A stretch of 64,000 nt of DNA from Pseudomonas sp. M47T1 (GCF_000263855.1 NZ_AJWX01000001.1:1-64000), one strand, 5' to 3'. Positions 25,749 through 37,597 are shown, numbered from the stretch's first letter. The notes: generated from the letters alone by a model not told the origin. Translations and numbers: made by a program.

Positions 25749-26738
25749 ATGTCGATCGAAGTTCGTAATGTCAGCAAGCGCTTTAACGCCTTCCAGGCCC
25801 TGAACTCCATCAATCTGGATATCCAGAGTGGCGAGTTGGTTGCGTTGCTGGGCCCCTCCGGCTGCGGCAAAACTACCCTGCTGCGCATTATTGCCGGCCT
25901 GGAAACACCGGATGACGGCAGCATCGTCTTCCACGGCGAGGACGTGTCGGGCACCGACGTGCGCAACCGCAACGTCGGTTTTGTGTTCCAGCACTACGCC
26001 CTGTTCCGCCACATGACCGTGTTCGACAACGTAGCCTTCGGCCTGCGCATGAAGCCCAAGGGCGAGCGCCCGAACGAAACGCGCATTGCCGAGAAGGTCC
26101 ATGAGCTGCTGAACATGGTGCAACTGGACTGGCTGTCCGACCGCTACCCCGAGCAGTTGTCCGGTGGCCAGCGCCAGCGTATCGCCCTGGCCCGTGCGCT
26201 GGCGGTGGAACCCAAGGTGCTGCTGCTGGACGAACCGTTCGGCGCGCTGGATGCCAAGGTGCGCAAGGAGCTGCGCCGCTGGCTGGCGCGGTTGCACGAA
26301 GACATCAACCTGACCTCGGTCTTTGTCACCCACGACCAGGAAGAAGCCATGGAAGTGGCTGACCGCATCGTGGTGATGAACAAAGGTGTGATCGAGCAGA
26401 TCGGCTCGCCGGGCGAGGTGTACGAGAACCCGGCCAGCGACTTCGTTTATCACTTCCTGGGTGATTCCAACCGCTTGCACTTGGGTGAAGACCACCACGT
26501 GCTGTTCCGCCCGCACGAAGTGTCGCTGTCACGCTCGGAAGTGGAAGGCCATCACGCCGCCGAGGTGCGCGACATTCGCCCGCTGGGCGCTACCACTCGG
26601 GTCACCCTGAAAGTGGAAGGCCAGCCAGACCTGATCGAAGCCGAAGTGGTAAAAGACCACGACAGCCTGACCGGCCTGGCCAAGGGCGAGACGCTGTTCT
26701 TCAAGCCCAAGGTCTGGCAAAAAACCGCTGCGATCTAA
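25749..26738 (+). CDS. cysA: Sulfate ABC transporter ATP-binding protein
   Basis: A 329-residue ATPase energising sulfate/thiosulfate uptake. Walker A GPSGCGKT (~residues 35-42), Q-loop VFQHYALF, signature LSGGQRQR, Walker [13 protein letters not shown] and H-loop VTHDQEEA are all intact. The C-terminal ~90 residues ([10 protein letters not shown]..., [15 protein letters not shown]) are the TOBE-type regulatory domain seen in CysA. It is the last gene of the sbp-cysTWA group. Its end overlaps the convergent gene at 26735 by 4 bp, and no terminator was seen between them. Confidence 0.95.
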   Translation: MSIEVRNVSKRFNAFQALNSINLDIQSGELVALLGPSGCGKTTLLRIIAGLETPDDGSIVFHGEDVSGTDVRNRNVGFVFQHYALFRHMTVFDNVAFGLRMKPKGERPNETRIAEKVHELLNMVQLDWLSDRYPEQLSGGQRQRIALARALAVEPKVLLLDEPFGALDAKVRKELRRWLARLHEDINLTSVFVTHDQEEAMEVADRIVVMNKGVIEQIGSPGEVYENPASDFVYHFLGDSNRLHLGEDHHVLFRPHEVSLSRSEVEGHHAAEVRDIRPLGATTRVTLKVEGQPDLIEAEVVKDHDSLTGLAKGETLFFKPKVWQKTAAI

Positions 26739-27265
26739 CGCTGCTGAATCTGTTTGTGGGGGCGGCCAGCGTCCGCTCCCACATTTGATTCGATCTGCTG
26801 TTCGAGTTCGGGACGCAAGCCTGCGAGAAATCCCACCTCCGCCACCACAAACAGCGGTCCCACGATCAGCCCCGTCACGTCATCGACAAACGCCGGTTTG
26901 CGCCCTTCCCAATAGTGGCCGACAAACTGGATCGCCCAGCCCACTACGAACAACCCCAACCCGGCGCTCAGCCACACCAGGGTGGCCTGCACCGCCAGCG
27001 CCTGCCCGGCCCACAGGCACAGCCCCAGCAATGCCGTCATCAACACGCCAAAGCGGGTATCCAGGCGCAGGTAGAACCAGGCCGAGGCGAGCGCCACGAA
27101 CAGCGCGGGGCTTACCCACAGGCCGGCCATCCAGCCGCCCGGGCGTGACAACAGCACAGTGACGGCCACCACGATCATGGGAATGCCGATGAAATGGCTG
27201 GCGATATTGCGCGGGTCGCGGTGATAGGCTGCGTATTGGCTCAAGTGGTCGACGAGGTTTTTCAT
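26735..27265 (-). CDS. Mpo1/DUF962-like membrane protein
   Basis: A 176-residue membrane protein starting with the family hallmark [25 protein letters not shown] and later [17 protein letters not shown]. About four hydrophobic segments carry conserved His residues ([18 protein letters not shown]). In yeast Mpo1 these bind iron for alpha-oxidation of 2-hydroxy fatty acids. The bacterial function is not established. The last ~20 residues ([16 protein letters not shown]) are encoded by a REP unit (26756-26782), so the tail looks like a recent replacement. Confidence 0.83.
   Translation of the reverse strand: MKNLVDHLSQYAAYHRDPRNIASHFIGIPMIVVAVTVLLSRPGGWMAGLWVSPALFVALASAWFYLRLDTRFGVLMTALLGLCLWAGQALAVQATLVWLSAGLGLFVVGWAIQFVGHYWEGRKPAFVDDVTGLIVGPLFVVAEVGFLAGLRPELEQQIESNVGADAGRPHKQIQQR
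26756..26782. repeat. REP unit within the 3' end of a gene
   Basis: GTGGGGGCGGCCAGCGTCCG...CTCCCAC is a self-complementary REP-type unit lying inside the coding end of the minus-strand gene, 18 bp past the cysA stop. Confidence 0.65.
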
Positions 27266-27321
27266 TGTTGTGCCCTCTGTGTGGGTGATGATTGATCATG
27301 CCCGTTTGCTGGCCCATGCTC

Positions 27322-27337
27322 TGTCGGCTAGCCGACA
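27322..27337. promoter_or_regulatory. 16-bp perfect palindrome upstream of the Crp/Fnr gene
   Basis: TGTCGGCTAGCCGACA has the TGTCG-N6-CGACA layout expected for a CRP/FNR-family operator (compare TGTGA-N6-TCACA). It ends 20 bp before the regulator ATG, between two divergent genes, so autoregulation and control of 26735-27265 are plausible. Confidence 0.55.
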
Positions 27338-27357
27338 AACCCTGCACACGAGGCTTC

Positions 27358-28047
27358 ATGAACGACGTCACTGCCTGGCGCCCGCGCCTGCTGACCGGCC
27401 ACTGGTTCGCACAGCTGCCACTGTCTCTTCAGGATAGTGTGCTGGCGGCCGCGCGCGTTCGCCGTTTGGCCGCCGGGGCCTGCCTGTTCAAGCGGGGCGA
27501 TCCGCCTTGCGGCTTGTACGCGGTGGTGGAGGGCGCCATGCGCATTGGGGCGGTGAATGCTTTGGGCAAGGAAGCGCTGCTGGCGCTGGTGGAGCCCCCG
27601 CAGTGGTTTGGCGAGATCGCCCTGTTTGACGGGCAGCCGCGTACCCACGATGCCTATGCCGAGGACGACTGCGTACTGATCTGGGTGGGCCAGGGGGCGC
27701 TGCTGGCGTTGTTGGCCGCCACGCCGGCGTACTGGCAAGAGTTTGCCTTGCTGATGAGCCAGAAACTGCGTCTGGCCTTCGTCATGCTCGAACAGCAGAG
27801 CCTGCTGGCCGCCGCGCCACGCTTGGCCCATCGGTTGCTGTTGATCGCCCAGGGCTATGGCGAGGTGGACGGCGCCCGGCGGGTGATCCGCCTGGGCCAA
27901 GAGCAATTGGCAATGATGTTGTCACTGTCGCGGCAAACCACTAACCAGATCCTCAAGGAACTGGAGTTGCAGGGTGTGGTGCGGCTGAGCTACGGCGAAA
28001 TCGAAATCCTCGACCTGGTTGCCCTGAAACACCGCGCAACCCTGTAG
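27358..28047 (+). CDS. Crp/Fnr-family transcriptional regulator
   Basis: A 229-residue protein. The N-terminal cyclic-nucleotide-type beta-barrel spans ~20-135 (FKRGDPPCGLYAVVEGAMRIG, PPQWFGEIALFDGQPRTHDAYA). A dimer helix follows. The C-terminal winged helix is at ~165-225 (LGQEQLAMMLSLSRQTTNQILKELELQGVVRLSYGEIEILD). The FGEIALFDG/RTHDA pocket is close to cAMP-binding relatives, but the Arg-Ser/Thr pair of classic CRP reads R-T-H, so the ligand is uncertain. No FNR-type Cys cluster is seen. A palindrome at 27322-27337 is its probable operator. Confidence 0.88.
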   Translation: MNDVTAWRPRLLTGHWFAQLPLSLQDSVLAAARVRRLAAGACLFKRGDPPCGLYAVVEGAMRIGAVNALGKEALLALVEPPQWFGEIALFDGQPRTHDAYAEDDCVLIWVGQGALLALLAATPAYWQEFALLMSQKLRLAFVMLEQQSLLAAAPRLAHRLLLIAQGYGEVDGARRVIRLGQEQLAMMLSLSRQTTNQILKELELQGVVRLSYGEIEILDLVALKHRATL

Positions 28048-28081
28048 CAGCAGCTGCCTTCTGTGGCAGCCCACGCTTCCC

Positions 28082-28168
28082 GTGGGAGCGGGTACTACCC
28101 GCGAAAAGAACACCGCGGTCCGTCAGTGCCTTCGCGGTGTAGTCTTCGCGGGCAGAGCCCGCTCCCAC
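28082..28168. repeat. REP pair between convergent genes
   Basis: GTGGGAGCGGGTACTACCCG and the inverted GGGCAGAGCCCGCTCCCAC lie between the Crp/Fnr gene and hiuH. Confidence 0.85.
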
Positions 28169-28190
28169 AAGGGCAAAGCACGGGTTACGA

Positions 28191-28586
28191 TCACGACCCG
28201 CGGTAGGTGCTGAAGCCGTACGGGCTCAGCAGCAGCGGAATGTGGTAATGCTGGTCCGTCTGCTTCACCTGGAAAATCACCGGAATCTCCGGGAAGAACG
28301 TGTCATGCCCCACGCGCTTGTAATAGTCGCCGGTCTTGAACACCACCCGATACTCACCCTGCACGAACGCATGGTCCGCCGGGAACAGTTCGGCGATACG
28401 CCCCTGCTCATTGGTGGTGCCGTGGGCCAGCATCTGCCAGTCCTTGCCCACGTGCTGCTCCAGAGTCACTTCGACGCCCGGTGACGGTACGCCGTTTTCC
28501 AGGTTCAGAACATGCACGCTGAGGGGGTTGGCCGCCATGGCCAGGCTGGACAGCGTGCTCAGGCCCAAGGCCAGAATCAGTTTCAT
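28191..28586 (-). CDS. hiuH: Periplasmic 5-hydroxyisourate hydrolase
   Basis: A 131-residue transthyretin-like protein with signal peptide (MKLILALGLSTLSSLAMA). It hydrolyses 5-hydroxyisourate, the product of urate oxidation. Family marks: HVLNLENG near the mature N-terminus, the GHDTFFPEIPVIF stretch, HYHIPLLLSPYGFSTYRGS with the diagnostic C-terminal YRGS. AAGGAG lies 6 bp before the ATG at 28586. Like E. coli HiuH (YedX) it is exported and lies beside an HprRS-like two-component system. It follows the HbpS-like gene by 17 bp and is probably co-transcribed with it. Confidence 0.92.
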   Translation of the reverse strand: MKLILALGLSTLSSLAMAANPLSVHVLNLENGVPSPGVEVTLEQHVGKDWQMLAHGTTNEQGRIAELFPADHAFVQGEYRVVFKTGDYYKRVGHDTFFPEIPVIFQVKQTDQHYHIPLLLSPYGFSTYRGS

Positions 28587-28603
28587 CGGTAGCTCCTTCA
28601 TGT

Positions 28604-29071
28604 TCAGGGGTGAATGGCCAGGCCCAAGGCACTGGCGGCGGTGATTGCGCATTGTTCGTCCTGCTCGGCACCGCCGGCGCCGGCCACACCCAGTGCGCCG
28701 ACCAGCTCGCGGCCTTCGAACAGCGGGATGCCGCCGCCCAGCAACAGCAGTTCGGGGAGGGTGTTGAGGTTGGCGGCTTCAGGGCTGTTGCGTGCACGCT
28801 CGGCGAACAGGCGGGTAGGTGTTTTGCTCGACAGCGCGGTGTAGGCCTTGCGCCGCGCCGCGTCGGCATTGTGCGGGCCCACGCCGTCGGCGCGCTGCGC
28901 CAGGATGGGGTTGCCACCACGGTCCAGCACGGCGATGGCAGCCTTGCACGGGCTGGCATCGACCAGGCGTCTGGCGCTGGCCAGGTCCAGTTCCGGATGT
29001 TGCGGCAGGCCGGCCTGGGCCTGTACCGCAGCCAGTGTAGCGGCACAGAAGAGCAGAGGTTTGAGCGCCAT
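28604..29071 (-). CDS. Exported GlcG/HbpS-family protein
   Basis: A 155-residue protein with signal peptide (MALKPLLFCAATLAAVQAQAG). The mature domain (KAAIAVLDRGGNPILAQRADGV, DAARRKAYTALSSKTPT, NTLPELLLLGGGIPLFEGRELVGALGVAGAGG) is the GlcG/HbpS fold. Members bind haem or small ligands and act as extracellular redox-stress sensors (HbpS of Streptomyces). GGAG lies 8 bp before the ATG at 29071. It is first in a two-gene unit with hiuH, divergent from the two-component genes. A role in oxidative stress is inferred. Confidence 0.85.
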   Translation of the reverse strand: MALKPLLFCAATLAAVQAQAGLPQHPELDLASARRLVDASPCKAAIAVLDRGGNPILAQRADGVGPHNADAARRKAYTALSSKTPTRLFAERARNSPEAANLNTLPELLLLGGGIPLFEGRELVGALGVAGAGGAEQDEQCAITAASALGLAIHP

Positions 29072-29136
29072 GTCAGGCTCCATCAAGGTGATGACGCCAG
29101 ACTAACCACCGGCCCCCTACAGAACCCCGTCAGCCT

Positions 29137-29154
29137 GATTACAACTTTGTAATG
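29137..29154. promoter_or_regulatory. HprR/CusR-like operator
   Basis: GATTACAACTTTGTAATG is an inverted repeat (ATTACAA / TTTGTAAT). It agrees at 15 of 18 positions with the E. coli HprR/CusR box CATTACAAAATTGTAATG as I remember it. It lies between the divergent hiuH unit and the response regulator, where E. coli has its box. Confidence 0.75.
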
Positions 29155-29206
29155 GGCAAGAGCCACCGACAGGCCTAGCCTATGGGAAGTTAAAATGAGG
29201 TGTGCA

Positions 29207-29881
29207 ATGCATTTGCTGGTGGTGGAAGACGAACCCAAGACGGCCCAGTTCCTGGCCAAAGGGCTTGGCGAGTCCGGGTTCAGCGTGGACGTGGCGCTCA
29301 ATGGCCTGGATGGCCGGTACCTGATCGAGCAGCAGGCCTACGACCTGATCATCCTCGATGTGATGCTGCCCGGGCTCAACGGTTGGCAATTGCTCAAGCT
29401 GATCCGCCAGCGCGGCGACACGCCGGTGCTGTTCCTGACGGCCAAGGACGGCATCGAAGATCGAGTCCGCGGCCTGGAACTGGGTGCCGATGATTACCTG
29501 GTCAAACCCTTTGCTTTCGTGGAACTGCTGGCGCGAGTGCGTACTTTGCTGCGCCGCGGCCCCACGCGCGAGGTGGAGTGCTACCGCATCGCCGACCTGG
29601 AGCTGGACGTGCTGCGCCGCCGGGTCAGCCGGGGCGGCCAGCGGATCAGCCTGACCAACAAGGAATTTGCTTTGCTGCAATTGCTGGCCAGCCGACGCGG
29701 CGAGGTTCTTTCGCGCACCCTGATCGCCTCCCAGGTGTGGAACTTGAACTTCGACAGCGACACCAACATGGTGGAAGTGGCGGTGCGCCGCCTGCGCGCC
29801 AAGGTCGACGACCCATACATGCCCAAGCTGATCCATACCGTGCGTGGTGTTGGCTACCAGCTGGACGCCCCGGATGAATGA
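29207..29881 (+). CDS. CopR/HprR-type response regulator
   Basis: A 224-residue OmpR-family regulator. The receiver domain (~1-115) has the acidic pocket EDE, phospho-acceptor Asp in [13 protein letters not shown], Thr in LFLTAKD and Lys in LVKPFAF. The winged-helix domain (~125-220) is [58 protein letters not shown], the pattern of the CopR/CusR/HprR branch. GAGG lies 6 bp before the ATG at 29207. It overlaps the kinase gene by 8 bp. The box at 29137-29154 and the hiuH neighbour favour an HprR-like role (peroxide/HOCl or copper). Confidence 0.92.
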   Translation: MHLLVVEDEPKTAQFLAKGLGESGFSVDVALNGLDGRYLIEQQAYDLIILDVMLPGLNGWQLLKLIRQRGDTPVLFLTAKDGIEDRVRGLELGADDYLVKPFAFVELLARVRTLLRRGPTREVECYRIADLELDVLRRRVSRGGQRISLTNKEFALLQLLASRRGEVLSRTLIASQVWNLNFDSDTNMVEVAVRRLRAKVDDPYMPKLIHTVRGVGYQLDAPDE

Positions 29882-31298
29882 TCGGCCACATGGGCCGTCG
29901 CTTGCCGCGCGGCTGGCGATGGCGTTTGCCCTGGTGTGTGCGCTGGTGTTGGGTACTGCCGGCCTCTTTCTGTACCGCAGCCTGGAGTCCGAGTTGGTGT
30001 ACCGCGATAACCAGGCCCTGCTCGGCCGCCTGGAACAAGTGCGGGCCCTGCTGCACGACAGCGACAGCCTGGGCGCCCTGCAGCAGCGCCCACGGCTTTA
30101 CCAGAACATGCTCGGCAACCTGGACAGTCTATTGCTGGTCAACCGCGCCGACGGCGCAGCGGTAATCGCGATCAACCCGCGTGGGCAACCGGTGCCCAAG
30201 GTCGCACCCATCCCCGAACAGCGCAGCCCACGGCCTGAGGACATCCAGACCTGGCAGTCGACCGACAGTGTGCCGTTGCTGATATTGGCCGGCGCAGCCC
30301 AGGGGCCCGGCGGCGAGGCCTTGACAGTCATGGTCGGCAAGAGCCTGGCCGAGCGCGAGGTCATGTTGGCCAGCTATCGCCTGCGGGTTTACCTGGCAGC
30401 AGGGGTGGGCGCGCTGCTCGCCTTTGCCGTGGGCCTGTTACTGTTGCGCCGCGCCCTGCGGCCCTTGCGGCACATGGCTGATACCGTTGCCAGCATTGAC
30501 TTGCGCAGCCTGGACCGGCGCCTGCGGCTGCAGGCCGTACCCCGTGAACTTCAGGAGCCGGTACATGCCCTGAATGGGATGCTGGCGCGCCTGGATGATA
30601 GCTTTCAGCGCCTGTCGCAGTTTTCTGCCGACCTGGCCCATGAGATCCGTACCCCACTGCACAACCTGCTGGGCAGCAATGGCCTGGCGCTGAGCCAGCC
30701 GCGCAGCACCGATGAATACCAGGAATTGCTGGCGTCGAACCTTGAGGAGTTCGAGCGTCTCAACCGCATGGTCGAGAACCTGCTGTTCCTGGCCCGTGCC
30801 GACCATGGCGAGCGCTTGCTGAACCTGCAGCGCGTGCACCTGCACGCGCTGGGTGAAGACCTGTGCGCCTACTTCGAAGCCCTGGCAGACGACCGCCAGT
30901 TGTGCCTGGATAACCGCTTGGTGGGTGAACTGGATGCCGACCTGCAATTGCTGCAACGAGCCATGGGCAACCTGTTGGCCAATGCCGTGCGCCACGCCGC
31001 GCCGGGCAGCACGGTGACCTTGGTCAGCAGTGGCATGCAGCTAAGGGTCTGCAACCAGGGCGATGTCATTGCCCCGCAGCACCTGGGGCGCCTGTTCGAC
31101 CGTTTCTACCGGGTGGACGCTTCGCGTGCGCAGCCTGGCGATTCCGGCGGCCTGGGCTTGGCAATCGTGCATTCGATCATGCAGTTGCACGCAGGCCAGG
31201 TGACGGTCAGCAGTGATCCGCAGGTCACGGTGTTCAGCCTCGACTTCACACCATACGGTCGCGGAACTGCCCCGGCGACAGCCCGGTCCAGCGTTTGA
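29874..31298 (+). CDS. Sensor histidine kinase, heavy-metal/HprS type
   Basis: A 474-residue inner-membrane kinase. TM1 ([21 protein letters not shown]) is followed by a ~150-residue periplasmic sensor, then TM2 ([19 protein letters not shown]). HAMP follows ([25 protein letters not shown]), then the H-box ([15 protein letters not shown]), N-box ([12 protein letters not shown]), F/G boxes ([26 protein letters not shown]). The plan is that of CusS/HprS kinases. It starts at ATG 29874, overlapping the regulator. Its 3' end overlaps the convergent AraC gene by 53 bp. The signal may be reactive chlorine/oxygen or copper. Confidence 0.92.
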   Translation: MNDRPHGPSLAARLAMAFALVCALVLGTAGLFLYRSLESELVYRDNQALLGRLEQVRALLHDSDSLGALQQRPRLYQNMLGNLDSLLLVNRADGAAVIAINPRGQPVPKVAPIPEQRSPRPEDIQTWQSTDSVPLLILAGAAQGPGGEALTVMVGKSLAEREVMLASYRLRVYLAAGVGALLAFAVGLLLLRRALRPLRHMADTVASIDLRSLDRRLRLQAVPRELQEPVHALNGMLARLDDSFQRLSQFSADLAHEIRTPLHNLLGSNGLALSQPRSTDEYQELLASNLEEFERLNRMVENLLFLARADHGERLLNLQRVHLHALGEDLCAYFEALADDRQLCLDNRLVGELDADLQLLQRAMGNLLANAVRHAAPGSTVTLVSSGMQLRVCNQGDVIAPQHLGRLFDRFYRVDASRAQPGDSGGLGLAIVHSIMQLHAGQVTVSSDPQVTVFSLDFTPYGRGTAPATARSSV

Positions 31299-32250
31299 AT
31301 GCACGGTTGAAGCTGCTGGCATCGGCAAACCCGAGGCGGAAGCCGATCTCGCTCAACGACACTTCCACTTCACGCAGGTAGGTCAGGGCCAGGTTCTGCC
31401 GGCATTGGTCCAGCAGCGCGTCATAACGGCAGCCTTCGTCGGCCAGGTGGCGCTGCAGGCTGCGCAGGCTCAGGTGCATGGACTCGGCAATCTGGTCCGC
31501 CGACGGCACGCCGTTGGGCAGGTGGGTTTCGATGGCGTTGCGCACGCGCCGCTCCCAGGTCAGTGGGTGCAGCAACTCCAGGGTGCGGTTGAGTACCGCT
31601 TCGTTGTGCTCGGCCAGCTCCGGGTTGGCGTCGTCCAGGTGGCACTCGAAATCGGCGCAGGCAAACTCCAGCCAGTTCTGCGCCGCGTTGAAATGGATGG
31701 GCGCGCGGAACACCGTGTGCCAGGGCGTCGGGTCGGCCGGGGCGGGGCGGGTCAGCCATACGCCCAGCGGCGAGTAGTCGCGGCCCAGGCGGTTGCGACA
31801 GGTGCGCACATAAATGGCGGCAAAGGCATCCATGGCCTCCGGCGCAGGTGCGGGTGAGTCGTCAGGTATTTGCAGGCGAAACACATAGCGGCCATTTTCC
31901 CGGCTCAGGTGTGGCACCACCGCGTCGCTCACCACCTGGTGGTAGCGCACGATACGCTCGAATACCTCGCGCAGGTTCTCGCTGGCCACCAGGGCATACC
32001 CCAGGGCATGAAAGGTGGTGGGGCTGACGTAGCGCGACACCCGCAGGCCAATGGCCGGGTCGCCGCTGGCTTCCACGGCCAGTTGCCACAGCCGCGTGGT
32101 CGCCGACAGCGGGTAACGGGCCTTGGGGTCGTCCATGTGGTGCAGGTCCAGGCCGGCCTTCAGGCACAGCGCGGCGCTGTCCAGGCCCAGGGCGTCCAGT
32201 TGCTTGCGCAGCGCGCGGGTCCAGCTGGCAAGTGAAGTCGGTTCAGTCAT
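31246..32250 (-). CDS. AraC-family regulator with Arabinose_bd-type N-domain
   Basis: A 334-residue regulator. Residues ~20-210 match the OruR/AraC-type effector domain (YPLSATTRLWQLAVEASGDPAIGLRVSRYVSPTTFHALGYALVASENLREVFERIVRYHQVVSD). Residues ~235-334 hold two helix-turn-helix motifs (IAESMHLSLRSLQRHLADEG and [32 protein letters not shown]). It is divergent from the desaturase at 32351 (100-bp gap), a common layout in which such regulators control a neighbouring lipid-modifying gene. The effector is unknown; a fatty acid is a reasonable guess. Confidence 0.9.
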   Translation of the reverse strand: MTEPTSLASWTRALRKQLDALGLDSAALCLKAGLDLHHMDDPKARYPLSATTRLWQLAVEASGDPAIGLRVSRYVSPTTFHALGYALVASENLREVFERIVRYHQVVSDAVVPHLSRENGRYVFRLQIPDDSPAPAPEAMDAFAAIYVRTCRNRLGRDYSPLGVWLTRPAPADPTPWHTVFRAPIHFNAAQNWLEFACADFECHLDDANPELAEHNEAVLNRTLELLHPLTWERRVRNAIETHLPNGVPSADQIAESMHLSLRSLQRHLADEGCRYDALLDQCRQNLALTYLREVEVSLSEIGFRLGFADASSFNRAFKRWTGLSPGQFRDRMV

Positions 32251-32350
32251 GGCTAATGGCGCCTGAGGTCAACAGGTTGGCGTCCACGGCTAGCGTCCCT
32301 TTGCTGATTCTGGTCCACAGTCGTTCCATCAATAACAAGAGGATGGAAGC

Positions 32351-33430
32351 ATGGACCGCACTTGTGCAAGCCCCGACAGACTGAATGCGCAACAACGCAG
32401 CGCCCATATTCGCCAGGTGGTGATGGCCAAGGGCGATGAATTGCGTGCCCGCTACCCGCTGCTCAAGCATCAGGACGCTATCGGTGCAGGCATCCTGGCC
32501 TTTTCCCTGGCAGGCATGATCGGCAGCGCGGCGCTCTTTATCGAGGGTTACATGGCATGGTGGGCCTGCCTGCTGATCAACGCTTTCCTGGCGTCGCTGA
32601 CTCACGAGCTGGAACATGACCTGATTCACAGCATGTACTTCCGCAAACAGCGGGTGCCGCACAACCTGATGCTGGCGCTGGTGTGGCTGGCGCGGCCAAG
32701 CACTATCAACCCATGGATCCGTCGCCACTTGCACCTCAACCACCACAAGGTGTCGGGCACCGAGACCGACATGGAGGAGCGCGCCATCACCAACGGCGAG
32801 CCTTGGGGTATCGTGCGCCTGCTGATGGTGGGTGACAACGTCATGTCGTCACTCATTCGCATGGTGCGAGCCAAGACCTGGGCGCACAAGTGGAGCATCC
32901 TCAAGCGCACCCTGCGCGTGTATGCGCCCCTGGCCCTGCTGAACTGGGGCACCTGGTATGTGTTCTTGGGCTTCCACGCCGCCAATGGCGTGGCCTGGCT
33001 GCTGGGCGCGCCCATCGACTGGTCGGCGTCGACCCTGGCTGCCATGGAGGTGGTGAACATTGCTGTGGTGGTGATCGTCGGCCCGAATGTGCTGCGCACG
33101 TTCTGCCTGCACTTCATCAGTTCGAACATGCATTACTACGGCGACGTGGAGCTGGGGAACGTGATGCAGCAGACCCAGGTGCTCAACGCCTGGTGGCTGT
33201 GGCCTTTGCATGCGTTCTGCTTCAACTTCGGCAGCACCCATGGCATCCACCACTTCGTGGTCAAGGAACCCTTCTACATTCGCCAGATGACCGCGCCGGT
33301 GGCGCACAAGGTCATGGCCGAGATGGGGGTGCGGTTCAATGATTTCGGCACGTTCAGCCGTGCCAACCGGTTTACCCCTGTGGCGGCCCCTGTAGGCGCG
33401 GACCGTGTCCGCGAACCAGGCACCGCATAA
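32351..33430 (+). CDS. Fatty-acid desaturase/hydroxylase-family membrane protein
   Basis: A 359-residue di-iron membrane enzyme of the FA_desaturase superfamily. Histidine clusters are HELEHDLIH (~95-103), HLHLNHHK (~126-133) and HGIHHF (~300). Membrane segments include AGILAFSLAGMIGSAALFI and YMAWWACLLINAFLASL. Substrate and regiochemistry are not deducible. It differs from DesA at 19200-20384 in box spacing. GAGGATGGAAGC precedes the ATG. The last ~12 residues (VGADRVREPGTA) are encoded by a REP arm, so the original C-terminus was probably longer or different. Confidence 0.83.
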   Translation: MDRTCASPDRLNAQQRSAHIRQVVMAKGDELRARYPLLKHQDAIGAGILAFSLAGMIGSAALFIEGYMAWWACLLINAFLASLTHELEHDLIHSMYFRKQRVPHNLMLALVWLARPSTINPWIRRHLHLNHHKVSGTETDMEERAITNGEPWGIVRLLMVGDNVMSSLIRMVRAKTWAHKWSILKRTLRVYAPLALLNWGTWYVFLGFHAANGVAWLLGAPIDWSASTLAAMEVVNIAVVVIVGPNVLRTFCLHFISSNMHYYGDVELGNVMQQTQVLNAWWLWPLHAFCFNFGSTHGIHHFVVKEPFYIRQMTAPVAHKVMAEMGVRFNDFGTFSRANRFTPVAAPVGADRVREPGTA

Positions 33431-33484
33431 TGTCCGGGGACTGCGGCGCGCCCTTCGCGGACACACACGGTCCGCTGCTACAGG
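33390..33484. repeat. REP pair (GTAGGCGCGGACCGTGTCCGC type) overlapping a gene end
   Basis: The left arm at about 33391-33415 lies within the desaturase reading frame and the inverted right arm at 33454-33484 outside it. The core (GCGGAC...GTCCGC) is a variant of the main REP type. Confidence 0.8.
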
Positions 33485-33515
33485 ACCATGCTGTGCCCGC
33501 GATGGGCGCGCTGCC

Positions 33516-35963
<2,448 letters not shown>

Positions 35964-35967
<4 letters not shown>

Positions 35968-37562
35968 GCGTGTCTCCAGCGCGTGGCGCGCGCTTCAATG
36001 CGTTGCCCGAGGGCGTTGAGCAGGGCGCCGGTGATGCCGACCAGGAGCATGCCGCTCATGATCAGGTCCATGCGCATCAGTTGCTGGGCGCCAATCATCA
36101 GGCTGGCGATGCCGCCGTTGGACGGCATGAAATACTCGGCGCCAATCGTGCCCAGCCAGGCGTAGATCAAGCTCAGGCGCAGCCCGGCGAAAATCCCCGG
36201 TGCCGCACCCGGCAGCACTAGCCGCCGCAGCCGCTGGAAAAGGCTGAGGCGCAAAACCTGGGCGGCCTCGGCCAGTTGCGGTGACAGGTTGGCGACACTG
36301 CGGTGGGTGGCGATGAACAGCGGGAAGAACGCGGCCAGGGCCACGAATACCCACTTGGCCGGCTCGCCCAGGCCGAACCAGGCGGTGATCAGCGGTACCC
36401 AGGCAAAAATGGCGATCTGGCGCAATGCCGACAGGCTCGGGTTGAGCAGGCGGTTGCAGGTGTCGGACAGGCCCAGCAGCAAGCCCAGCGCAAAACCCAG
36501 GCCGCCGCCCAGTATCAGACCGCCCAGCGTGCGGCCCAGGCTCAGGCCCATGGCCGTGAGCAGCGAGCCGTCCGCCAGCCCGGCCCAGGTGGTGTGCACC
36601 ACGGCCAGGGGCGAGGCGAGGATGTTGGGGTCTACCCACTGCAACTGGCTCGCCAGTTGCCACACCAGCAACAGCGCGGCGGGTAACAGCCACGGCGTCA
36701 GTCGGTCCAGGCCGCGGGCATCGGCGGTGCGCGGCAGGGCGGCCGTGGCCGCGTGGGGCCAGTGCACCAGTTTGCGGTCGAGCAGGCCGATGCCCTTGTC
36801 CATGGCCAGGCCGATGACACCGATCACCACCACGCAGACAAACACGATGTCGAGCATAAACAGTTGCCGCGCCCATACCATCAGGTAGCCAATGCCTTCG
36901 CTGGACGCCAACAGTTCGACGGCCAGCAGCGACGACCAGCCCGCCGCCAGCGCCAGGCGCACGCCGGCCATGAACGAGGGCAGCGCGGCCGGCAGCACCA
37001 GGCGCCGGATCAGCAACCGTGGCGGCAAGCGCAGCACGGCTGCTGCTTCGCGCAGCCGTGGCTGGGCATCACGCACGCCTACCAGCGTGTGCAGGGTCAC
37101 GGGCACGACGATGGCCTTGATCAGTACCACCAGCTTGAGCAGTTCGCCTATGCCGAAAAACACCATGAACAGTGGAATCCACGCCAGCGTCGGGATTTGT
37201 GCCAAGGCTGTGAAGGTTGGCAATACCAGGCGTTCGGCCCGGCGGCTGAACCCCAACCAGGCGCCCAGCACGGCGCCGCCGGTGATGCCTGCCAGCAGGC
37301 CCCAGAACAGCCGTTGCAAGCTGATCCACAGGTTCACCGGCAGGTCGCCGCCGGCCAGTTCCAGGGTGCTTTGCCACACCAGCGAGGGGGCGGGCAGTAT
37401 CTGCTCGCTCATCCAGTGGTTGCGGCTAGCCAGCCACCACAAGGCGAAGATCGCCACGGGCAGGTAGAAGGCCTGCAGGCGTTGGCCTACCCCGGCGCCC
37501 AAGCGTCGAGGGGACGCCTGGGGTTTTGTCAGGGGCAGGCTGAGGAGTGAATCTCGGGCCAT
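35964..37562 (-). CDS. atsB: Fused double permease of the sulfate-ester ABC transporter
   Basis: A 532-residue protein made of two SsuC-like permease modules in one chain (~25-265 and ~285-525). Each has its own EAA loop (EAAAVLRLPPRLLIRRLVLPAALPSFMAG and EAAQVLRLSLFQRLRRLVLPGAAPGIFAG). This replaces the usual homodimer; AtsB proteins of P. putida S-313 and P. aeruginosa are likewise double-length. GGAGG lies 6 bp before the ATG at 37562. It is the first gene of atsBCA, divergent from atsR. A promoter with AATTCC and TATAAA lies 36-67 bp upstream. Confidence 0.92.
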
Positions 37563-37597
37563 ATCAGACCTCCGTTGTCGGCTACTGCAGCGGGCTA

